Shown piece by piece: positions 50,187-57,818 of a stretch of DNA of 64,000 nt. A program made the translations under genes and the position numbers. The notes below the pieces were generated by a model. The model was given only the letters and a program-made list of their open reading frames with translations. It was not told the DNA's origin and made no database searches. Numbering within the stretch: the first letter of the stretch is position 1; each line of letters begins with the position of its first letter. The DNA comes from Myxococcales bacterium (GTDB lineage Bacteria; Myxococcota; UBA796; SXON01), in assembly GCA_009692585.1 (NCBI GenBank), contig SHYX01000022.1:13367-77366 (forward strand), read 5' to 3'.

Positions 50187-53100
50187 CTAGGGGTGGAGGA
50201 CCTCCACGATCTGCCCGAGCGTATGCAGGCGGCCGAGGGTCTCCGCGTCGGGCTCCGGCAGCTCCGGCGCCTGTTCGCGCAGTGCCGAGAGGATCTCGAC
50301 GCGCTTGATGGAGTCGATGCCGAGATCGGCCTCGAGGTTCATGTCCAGCCGCAACATCTCGACCGGGTAGCCGGTCTTTTCCCCGACCACGGCGAGGAGC
50401 AACGCCGAGATGTCGCGTCCGGAGCCGCCCGGCCCGGCAGGGCCATCGGCGGCGCCGTTCGGCGAGCCGTTGGTCTTGGCGTGTCCATTCCCGTTGACGG
50501 GTGCGGCCGCGGCTACGGCGATCGTACCGCCGAGGAGCTCAACGATCTGACCGAGGGTGTGCAGCCGACCGAGCGACTCGGCGTCGGGCTCGGGCAGCTC
50601 CGGCGCCTGTTCGCGCAGGGCCGAGAGGATCTCGACGCGCTTGATGGAGTCGATGCCCAGGTCGGCTTCGAGGTTCATGTCCAATCGCAACATCTCGATG
50701 GGATAGCCGGTCTTTTCGGCAACGACCGCCAGGAGCATGGTGGGCAGGTCACGCGTGGCGCCAGACAAGGCGGGTGCCCGTGACGCCGGCGCAGGCGTAA
50801 CGGTCGCCGGCGCCGCGCTGCCGCCGAGGAGCTCGACGATCTGGCCGAGGGTGTGCAGCCGACCGAGCGACTCCGCGTCGGGCTCGGGCAGCTCCGGCGC
50901 CTGTTCGCGCAGGGCCGAGAGGATCTCGACGCGCTTGATGGAGTCGATGCCCAGGTCGGCTTCGAGGTTCATGTCCAATCGCAACATCTCGATGGGGTAG
51001 CCGGTCTTTTCGCCGACCACCGCCAGGAGCATGGTGGGGAGGTCGCGCGCGGGCGTCGCGGCAACGGGAGTCGCCGCGCGGGGGGAGACCGACGCCACCG
51101 GGGCGGGTGGCGGGGCGTAGACGGCGGCGGCCCGCGGCGGAGGCGCCGGCGCGGCCGCCACCGGCGCGGGGGTGGCGACGGGAGCCGGCGCATATGCGGG
51201 CGCAGCCGCCTGGGGTATGGGCGCTGCCCACTGTGCGGGCGCGGGCATCGCGGCGGGTTGGCCCGTCACCATCGCGACCAGCGCGTGGGTGGCGACCTCC
51301 TGCGCGCGGAGGAACGCGAGGTGGCTGTCCGACATGCTGCGCCCGAAGCGCTCGTGCACCTCGGCGAGTTGCCGTTGGTTTTCCTGGAAGGCGTGGATCC
51401 ACCCGGGGGCGGCTGGCGAAGGGCTCAACGTGGACTCCGGACGTGCGGGGGCGACAGCGGCGGCGTGGACGGGAGGAGGCGCGGCTACCATGGTGGTGGC
51501 GACGGGGCTCGCCGCGACCGCCAGGACCGGTGCCGCCGGGACCGGCGCCGTCGGGACCGGCGCCGCCAGGACCGCGCTGGTGGGCGCAATGATCCTGCCG
51601 ACGGGGTTCGGGGCGATCGCCGGACGATCGGGGTGCGGATACGGCTTCCCGTAGTTGGCCCCGTTGATCGGAATCGCGCCCGGCTTGGCGACAAAACGAA
51701 GCGGCCCGGGGGTGCGGTCGGCGGCCAGGGGCGCGAGGTCCAGGGTCACTCCTGCCGCCCACAAGCGACCGAGCGCGCCGAAGAGCGCATCCAGACTTTC
51801 TTTTCCCTTTGATTCCATCGACACCGCGACGTGCGGCCGGTCCTTGAGGATCCGCGAGACCAGACCGGTGAGCACGCTGGCGGGACCGACCTCGACGAAG
51901 ACGCGCGCGCCGGCCTCGTACATCGCGGTGATCTCTTCCACCCAGCGCACTGGCGACCGCAGATGGGCGCCCAGGGTCTCCGGGAGCTTGCCCGCGTGCG
52001 GCGCGGCCGTGGTATTGCTGTAGACCGGGATGGTCGGCGTCCCGATTGCCTGTTTCTTCAGGAACGTCGTGAGCTCGGCGCCAGCGCTGGCCACCACGGG
52101 AGAGTGGAATGCCGTCGCCACCGACAGGAGCGTGCAGCGCATGCCCGCCGCTTCGAGTTTGGCGATGCTGTGCTCGACCGCCGCCGATTCGCCGGCGATG
52201 ACCGTCTGCTCGGGCGCGTTGAGATTGGCGAGGACCGCCCCGTTGACGAGGTGGGCCGCGACGGCGTCGGCGGGACCCATCACCGCGGCCATGGCGCCAG
52301 GGGTCTTGGCGGCGGCGACCATGAGTTCGCCGCGCTTCTGGGCGGAGCGCAGGAGCGTCGCGAAGTCCATGGCGCCGGCGATGTGCAGGGCCACGAACTC
52401 ACCGAAGCTGTGTCCAGCCGTCAGGTCGGGGCGAAGTCCCAGCTGACCAAGCAGACGCGACATCGCGACATCGATCGCGCCGAGAGCGGGCTGGGCGCAG
52501 TCGGTACGCGTGAGCGTGGTCTCCTGCGCCTTGCGGTCGGCGGCGTTGAACGTGGAGATCGGGAACACGATCCGGGCGAGGCCGGGCACGATGCGTTCGG
52601 CCTCGTCCAGGGTGTCCGCCACGGCGGCGAAGCGGTGCAGCCCCGCGCCCATGTTCAGGCTCTGGCTGCCCTGACCGGGAAAAAGGAAGGCGACCGGGCC
52701 AACCGCGGCGTCGGGACTGAAGAAGAGGTCACCGCGGACATGTTCTTTCCCGGCGCGGACCACGTCGGCGGCGCGGGCCAGCTTGGCGTCCAGATCGTCG
52801 CGGACCACGAGCGCGATCCGCAGGCGGCCGGCCGGCGGGCGGTGTTGCGAAGAGATGGCGAGTGAGGGCGTAGACTTGCCGACAGCGGCCTTCAGCGATG
52901 CGAGCAGTGCGTCGGTCGAGTCTGCGGCGAAGACCAGGAGCTCCGCCGGCCAGGGATCCATGCGGGCGGGGCGGCGTGCCGGGCCCTCGTACTCCTCGAG
53001 CGCCACGTGGAAATTGCTGCCGCCAAAGCCAAACGAGGACACGCCCGCCCGACGCGGATGATCGGGGTGACGCACCCAGGGACGGACCTCGGTGTTGAGG

Positions 53101-54356
53101 TAGAAGGCGCTGTGGGCCCAGTCCACCGCGGTGGCGGGCCGCGTGACCTTGATCGTAGGGGGGTAGGTCTTGTGCTGCAGCGCCCCGACGACCTTGAGCA
53201 GGCCCGCGATGCCCGCGGCCGCCTTGGTGTGGCCGATCTGCGATTTGACCGAACCGAGCGCGCAGTACTGCTGTTCGTTGTCGGCAGGGAACACCAGTTG
53301 GAGGCCCTTGAGCTCCGCGGCGTCGCCGGCCCGGGTGGCGGTGCCGTGGGCCTCGACGAGTTGGACGGTCTCGGGACCGTAGCCGGCCTGGGCGTAGGCC
53401 TGCTTGACCGCGCGGGCCTGACCCTCGGGAACGGGCGCGTAGACCGACTTGGCGCGCCCGTCGGAGCTGGAGCCGAGGCCGCGGATGACCGCGTACACCT
53501 TGTCCCCATCCCGCTCGGCGTCGTCGAGCCGTTTGAGCGCCACCATGCCGATGCCTTCGCCGAGCAGGGTCCCGTCGCCCGACGCGTCGAAGGGCCGACA
53601 GTCCCCCGTGGGCGACAACGCGGGCGTCTTGCTGAAACACATGTACATGAAGATGTCATTCATGGTGTCCACGCCACCGGTGATCACCATGTCACTATGA
53701 CCGGTTTGAAGCTCCAGGACCGCCATGTGCATCGCGGTCAGGGCGCTGGCGCAGGCCGCGTCGGTGACGCAGTTGGTCATCCCGACGTCCAGGCGGTTGG
53801 CGATGCGCCCGGCGACGACGTTGCCGAGCAGCCCCGGGAAGCTGGATTCCTGCCAGCCCACGTAGTGTTCCGAGATCTTCTTGCAGGCGGCCTGCACCTC
53901 GTCTTCGGCCCACCCGAGTTCGCGCAGGCTGCGCTCCCACACCGGGCGCTGCAGGCGGCTGACGAGGCTGCCCAACAGCTCCTGGGCACCGGTGACGCCC
54001 AAGATGACACTGGTACGCGACAGGTCCTCGCCACTTTTTCCCACGTCATCCAGCACCATCCGTGCCACGATGAGCGCCAACAGCTGAGAGGTGTCAGTGG
54101 CGCTGAGAATACTTGGTGGAACGCCGAAACCCATCGAGTCGAACGGCACGTCGGGCAAAAACGCGCCGCGTTTGGCGTAGGTCTTGTCGGGCGCCTTGGG
54201 ATCCGGGTCGTAGTAGTCGTCGATACGCCAGTGTCCGGGGGGGGTATCGGTGATGCAGTCCTTGCGGGCCAGGACGTTGTGCCAGAAGCCGGGGAGGTCT
54301 AGCGCGGCGGGCATGATCGCGCCGGCTCCGACGATGGCGATGGGCGCAAAGGACAT
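50187..54356 (-). CDS. Pfa-type polyketide/fatty acid synthase, KS-AT-ACP-ACP-ACP
   Basis: 1389 residues from ATG 54356 (MSFAPIAIVGAG), with AGCAGGTG as ribosome-binding site. Ketosynthase 1-460 with Cys202 (TDAACASAL), His337 (EAHGTAT) and His376 (KSQIGHTKAA). Acyltransferase about 550-870 with FLFPGQGSQ and the active Ser650 in TAGHSFGEF. An Ala/Pro linker of some 200 residues follows, then three carrier domains, each with LGIDSIKRVEILSALREQ, whose Ser carries the phosphopantetheine. This matches the first part of PfaA of polyunsaturated-fatty-acid synthases, which usually has five to nine carriers. KR and DH are on the next gene. The ORF could start at 54386 but that adds no conserved sequence. 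Confidence 0.85.
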   Translation of the reverse strand: MSFAPIAIVGAGAIMPAALDLPGFWHNVLARKDCITDTPPGHWRIDDYYDPDPKAPDKTYAKRGAFLPDVPFDSMGFGVPPSILSATDTSQLLALIVARMVLDDVGKSGEDLSRTSVILGVTGAQELLGSLVSRLQRPVWERSLRELGWAEDEVQAACKKISEHYVGWQESSFPGLLGNVVAGRIANRLDVGMTNCVTDAACASALTAMHMAVLELQTGHSDMVITGGVDTMNDIFMYMCFSKTPALSPTGDCRPFDASGDGTLLGEGIGMVALKRLDDAERDGDKVYAVIRGLGSSSDGRAKSVYAPVPEGQARAVKQAYAQAGYGPETVQLVEAHGTATRAGDAAELKGLQLVFPADNEQQYCALGSVKSQIGHTKAAAGIAGLLKVVGALQHKTYPPTIKVTRPATAVDWAHSAFYLNTEVRPWVRHPDHPRRAGVSSFGFGGSNFHVALEEYEGPARRPARMDPWPAELLVFAADSTDALLASLKAAVGKSTPSLAISSQHRPPAGRLRIALVVRDDLDAKLARAADVVRAGKEHVRGDLFFSPDAAVGPVAFLFPGQGSQSLNMGAGLHRFAAVADTLDEAERIVPGLARIVFPISTFNAADRKAQETTLTRTDCAQPALGAIDVAMSRLLGQLGLRPDLTAGHSFGEFVALHIAGAMDFATLLRSAQKRGELMVAAAKTPGAMAAVMGPADAVAAHLVNGAVLANLNAPEQTVIAGESAAVEHSIAKLEAAGMRCTLLSVATAFHSPVVASAGAELTTFLKKQAIGTPTIPVYSNTTAAPHAGKLPETLGAHLRSPVRWVEEITAMYEAGARVFVEVGPASVLTGLVSRILKDRPHVAVSMESKGKESLDALFGALGRLWAAGVTLDLAPLAADRTPGPLRFVAKPGAIPINGANYGKPYPHPDRPAIAPNPVGRIIAPTSAVLAAPVPTAPVPAAPVLAVAASPVATTMVAAPPPVHAAAVAPARPESTLSPSPAAPGWIHAFQENQRQLAEVHERFGRSMSDSHLAFLRAQEVATHALVAMVTGQPAAMPAPAQWAAPIPQAAAPAYAPAPVATPAPVAAAPAPPPRAAAVYAPPPAPVASVSPRAATPVAATPARDLPTMLLAVVGEKTGYPIEMLRLDMNLEADLGIDSIKRVEILSALREQAPELPEPDAESLGRLHTLGQIVELLGGSAAPATVTPAPASRAPALSGATRDLPTMLLAVVAEKTGYPIEMLRLDMNLEADLGIDSIKRVEILSALREQAPELPEPDAESLGRLHTLGQIVELLGGTIAVAAAAPVNGNGHAKTNGSPNGAADGPAGPGGSGRDISALLLAVVGEKTGYPVEMLRLDMNLEADLGIDSIKRVEILSALREQAPELPEPDAETLGRLHTLGQIVEVLHP
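50200..51040 (-). repeat. Three tandem carrier-domain repeats
   Basis: The carrier repeats show a 294-bp (98-codon) period between the second and first (for example from 50527 and 50821). These two are almost identical in DNA over about 200 bp, while the last (50200-50400) is more diverged. The near identity points to a recent duplication or ongoing homogenisation. Confidence 0.8.
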
Positions 54357-54742
54357 CGGGAAACACCTGCTCGTAGAGGGGGGCATTTGTACCCCAGCGC
54401 GCGCGGGAGGGTGTCACGGGGGGGTCACGGGGGGGTGTTTTTTGTGGTGGTGGGGCTTGGGCGCGGTGTGCCCTCCCTGAACATGGTGAACGAGCGTCGT
54501 GAGTACGAGTATCCGAGGCGCGTGGTGGTCCACCAGCAAACGGCGACCTGGCGAGGGCAAGACCAGGGACGACCCGGGCGGCCGTGGATGGGAGGCTGTA
54601 CGCGAGCTGAGGGTGTGTTCCGCCTGCGGGGAGGGTGGCGCCGCCGTGCGGGCGCGGTTGTGTAGGGGTTGGTTCGGTTGCTGGCGTTTACGCCACGCTC
54701 GTGACGATGTCGGGGCGCGGCCTCGCCCGATGGTCGACCCCC
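54357..54742 (-). promoter_or_regulatory. Leader and upstream region of the Pfa-type operon
   Basis: 386 bp without a gene. Near the start are a plausible -10 (TACAAA, about 30 bases upstream on the minus strand) and, at 54414-54435, two direct copies of TCACGGGGGGG (plus strand) followed by more G-runs up to 54460, a potential G-quadruplex. Further upstream are the inverted repeats TGGTGG-T-CCACCA (54523-54535) and TGGCGT-TT-ACGCCA (54682-54695), possible operators. No binding protein can be named. Confidence 0.4.
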
Positions 54743-55423
54743 TCAACGGACAACCGCGGCATGGACCACCCGAGTGATCACCTCGAGCGCTTCCCCACCG
54801 TCGCCGGTCGCAGAGTCGGTGTTCTGCACAACGGTGTACAGGTTGATCCTGTCAGCCTCGACGGCGCTGGTCATCAGCGACCACACCCCTCCGTCGATCA
54901 CGTAGCTGCTGGCCCCGCGGGTGGTGCAGGTGACCGACTCGTCGCCGCGCCAGAGAGAGCGCCCGCCGGCGACAGCCTCGTGCCCTCGCCGATGAACTCC
55001 TCCGGGTACTCGCAGGTCGGAACGATCCCGTAGGCGTCGTCGCTGTAGAATAAGGCGCGCGTCGGTTGCTCCGCCAGAGGTGCTGTCGTCAGCGGTGTCG
55101 TCGCCGCCAGCATCCACGCACTCCGGAGAGGCAGCGCAGTCCGAGTCGCTGCAATCGAACGTCCCGTCCGCATCGTTGTCGGTGCCGTCGCGAGACTGCC
55201 GGCGACGACCGCCGCGCACGGAGCGTTCAGCCGAGAGGGCTCGTATTTCACGCGGGTGCCGCGGAGCTGGTTCGCACCGACGACATGGGTTGTTTCGCTG
55301 GGCATCACCCGGCCAAGGTAGCTCTCTGCTGCGCTTCCGCGAACGGCTACCTGTCCGCTGTGCTGCTCCCCGAACGTACCGCCGGCGCCGAGCTCCACCC
55401 GCGGAAACCTCCCGCCGCGCCCT
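54743..55423 (-). pseudogene. Frameshifted surface protein gene
   Basis: No single frame is intact, but good coding sequence passes between frames. In order on the minus strand: a frame with GAGGTFGEQHSGQVAVRGSA and LRGTRVKYEPSRLN (to about 55195); a second with RDGTDNDADGTFDCSDSDCA and CVDAGGDDTADD (to about 55055); the first again with ALFYSDDAYGIVPTCEYPEE (to about 54985); and the second to the end with ESVTCTTRGASSYVIDGG and INLYTVVQNTDSATG. The DGTDNDADG acidic repeat is of the kind seen in the MopE-like lipoprotein. At least three frameshifts suggest a real pseudogene rather than a single sequencing error. Confidence 0.6.
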
Positions 55424-57079
55424 TCATCGCACCCCAAACATCCTCGCCCCCTCGGCATCGGCCATCGCCGCCCCGAACCGTGCCTCCACCGCGGCTGCAC
55501 ACCCGTCAGGCGCCAGCTGTGCGTGCACCACGACCGCGGTGAACCCCAGCTCCTTGAGGCCGACATCCTCGCTGCCCGGGAGAATCTCCCCCGCCGCGCC
55601 GGCGCCGGGCCGCGCCCGTGGGAGGCCGCCACAGGCGAGCTGAAGCGCTCGCGCCTCGCCCGAGGCGGCCAGCACCGAGTCCGCCGCTTCGTGGTTTTCG
55701 GCCACCGGCTGCCGATGGGTCAGCTGCCACATCCAGTAGGGGCGGCGGGTGCCGAAGACCTCGGGCCGGGTGCGGTTGTCGTCAACGGGGAGGTCGAGGA
55801 CCGCGCCGCTCAGGGGCAGGTCCGGCGGGAGCGGGAGCGGCGCCGCCACCCGCGGCCAGCGCGTGGAGGACAAGGCGAGGCTGTCGACCAGGATCAGCGC
55901 CAGCAGAAGCGGACCCGAGCCGGCGAGCAGCCACCGCCCGCGCCGCGCCGAACCGGACGACGTGGCCCTGGCGTCAGCGGTCGCCCGCGCGTCGGTCGGC
56001 CCAAAAAACCACACGGAGAACCGACGCTCCACCGCCACCGCCCCCCACGCCGCCGCCGCCCCCAGCAGCACGGTGGCCGGCCCGCTGGCGCGATACCAAT
56101 GGGTGACGAATCGGGCGCTGTCGAGGCCCTGTACCAGCCACCCGGCGGGCAACGGAACCTCCACGACAACGTTGCCCCCGATGCGCAGCCAGTGACCCAA
56201 TGCAAGCACCCAGAGCGGCGCCGCCATCGCCAGCCACACCCAGGCGCGACGTCCGCCCAGTATCCCCAGAGTCACGGCGATCGAGCCGAGGTATACGCTG
56301 TAGGAGGGCGTGAAGCGGTCGGTGGAGGGGAAAAAGCGCAACAGGTCGATGCCGTAGCGCTCCTGTTTCTGCCACTGCCGAATATTCGTCGGGTCGGAGA
56401 GGCCGGCGGCACGGTCGCTCCACACTCCGAGGTGGGGAACCAGGTCCCACAGCCGTGGCAGCACCATGGCCAACGCGATTGCGCCGGCCCAGAAGACGGC
56501 GCGACGACGGATGTGCAGCGCGACCAGCGGCGCCACCACCAGCGCGAATGCGGCGTGGTACCACCCGCTCAGCGCGAAGACCCCGAGGGTGACACCGGCC
56601 GCCAGCCACACCCGAGGGCGGACGTCGGTTCTCAGTCTCACCATCGCCGCGAGGTGCAGCGCGTACCAGCCGAGCGGCCAGGCTTCGCTCACCCCGAACT
56701 CGATCGCGCCGCCGAGGAAGGGCGACCAGCCGATCGAGGCCATCGCGACGAGAGCACCGATCGGTCGGCCGGTGACCTCGCGCCCGAGGACCCAGCCGCC
56801 GAAACAAGCCAGGAGCACGTTGGCCACGGCGGTGACGTTCCAGGCCAGCGTGGGGGAGCCGAGCCAACCGAGCGCAAACCACGGGAGGTTCGGCGGGTCC
56901 ATCAGCGGGACGTCCCAACCAGCGGGCGCGTTTGCCTGCAGTCCCAGCAGGGTGTGTGCGAAGAACCAGAGGTGATTGTGTACTTCACCGTTCGGGTCTC
57001 CGAAGAGCCCGTCGCGCGCGGGCCACAGAAACACGATCGTGCCGACGACCGCGCCAAGACCGGCGAAGCGGACGTTCAC
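55424..57079 (-). CDS. Polytopic membrane protein, GT-C glycosyltransferase-like
   Basis: 551 residues from GTG 57079. About ten membrane helices, with the first large loop containing RDGLFGDPNGEVHNHLWFFAH (acidic and His residues as in GT-C active-site loops) and a soluble C-terminal part of about 150 residues. It resembles YfhO/GT39-type proteins that glycosylate lipids or polymers on the outer face of the membrane. The start overlaps the upstream gene's stop (GTGA), so it is translated with the N-formylglutamate amidohydrolase-family protein. Confidence 0.55.
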   Translation of the reverse strand: MNVRFAGLGAVVGTIVFLWPARDGLFGDPNGEVHNHLWFFAHTLLGLQANAPAGWDVPLMDPPNLPWFALGWLGSPTLAWNVTAVANVLLACFGGWVLGREVTGRPIGALVAMASIGWSPFLGGAIEFGVSEAWPLGWYALHLAAMVRLRTDVRPRVWLAAGVTLGVFALSGWYHAAFALVVAPLVALHIRRRAVFWAGAIALAMVLPRLWDLVPHLGVWSDRAAGLSDPTNIRQWQKQERYGIDLLRFFPSTDRFTPSYSVYLGSIAVTLGILGGRRAWVWLAMAAPLWVLALGHWLRIGGNVVVEVPLPAGWLVQGLDSARFVTHWYRASGPATVLLGAAAAWGAVAVERRFSVWFFGPTDARATADARATSSGSARRGRWLLAGSGPLLLALILVDSLALSSTRWPRVAAPLPLPPDLPLSGAVLDLPVDDNRTRPEVFGTRRPYWMWQLTHRQPVAENHEAADSVLAASGEARALQLACGGLPRARPGAGAAGEILPGSEDVGLKELGFTAVVVHAQLAPDGCAAAVEARFGAAMADAEGARMFGVR

Positions 57080-57810
57080 CAGCCGCACGACCGGAGCGCG
57101 GCGTGGACCCGGTCGGCCACCGCGTCCGCGCGCGGCCGGGTGTCGATCAGGTCCTGGCGCAGTTCGATCTCGAAGTAGGGCATGTTGCCCGCCTCTCCGT
57201 GCCGGGCGGCGCTGTAGATGAGGCCGAGCTTGCCGGAGTAGGGCTGGTTGGGCTCGGCGCGGAACCCCGCGTCGCGCAACGCCAGGACCATGGCTTCGGC
57301 GTAGGCGTCGTGCCGATCGTAGAGCACGCCGGCTTCGACGGGTCGCGGGAGCCCCTGCCAGATCGGGGTGTAGCTGTGGATCGACACCAGCAGGCGCGGT
57401 CGAGCGATGCTGACCATCGCGGCGACGGTGTCGTGGAAGGGCCGGTGGAAACCCGCGATGCGAGCGCGCCGGTCCGTTGGGCGCATGCCCAGGTTGAACG
57501 AGACGGGACCGTCGGTGGTCTGGGCGAGGCACAGGGTGGGATCGTCGGGGGCGCGGTTGACGTCGGTGATGAGGCGGCTGACCCGCGACAACACCGCCAC
57601 GTCTCGACCGCGATGTTGGGCACCGAGGTGGGTGAGCCGCCGGGTGACCCAGGCGGCGCCGATGTCGTAGCCCCAGTGCATGCGCAACAGCGCCCGGTCG
57701 GCCGGGTGGGGGCCGAATAGCCGCGGCACCCGGTTCGACGCGTGTTCGCAGGTGTACACGATGCAGCCGCGGGTGGGTCGGCCGATGGTTTCGACGGCGT
57801 CGTTGCGCAC
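57076..57810 (-). CDS. N-formylglutamate amidohydrolase family protein
   Basis: 244 residues from GTG 57810. VYTCEHASNRVPRLFG near residue 21 (family CEHAGNRIP motif), the SIHSYTPIWQG stretch near 147 with the metal-binding His, and FEIELRQDLI near the end, where Glu is conserved, are all characteristic of PF05013. The family hydrolyses N-formylglutamate to glutamate and formate in histidine degradation, though many members have other substrates; no hut genes are present. It begins eight bases after the GGDEF gene and overlaps the membrane protein gene. Confidence 0.75.
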   Translation of the reverse strand: MRNDAVETIGRPTRGCIVYTCEHASNRVPRLFGPHPADRALLRMHWGYDIGAAWVTRRLTHLGAQHRGRDVAVLSRVSRLITDVNRAPDDPTLCLAQTTDGPVSFNLGMRPTDRRARIAGFHRPFHDTVAAMVSIARPRLLVSIHSYTPIWQGLPRPVEAGVLYDRHDAYAEAMVLALRDAGFRAEPNQPYSGKLGLIYSAARHGEAGNMPYFEIELRQDLIDTRPRADAVADRVHAALRSCGW

Positions 57811-57818
57811 ACGCGAAG

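Noticed and set aside
50150..50200. Programmed ribosomal frameshift joining the two Pfa-type ORFs
   Set aside because: The stop of the first ORF precedes the seven-base homopolymer, so a slip there could not bypass it; no slippery site was seen before the stop.
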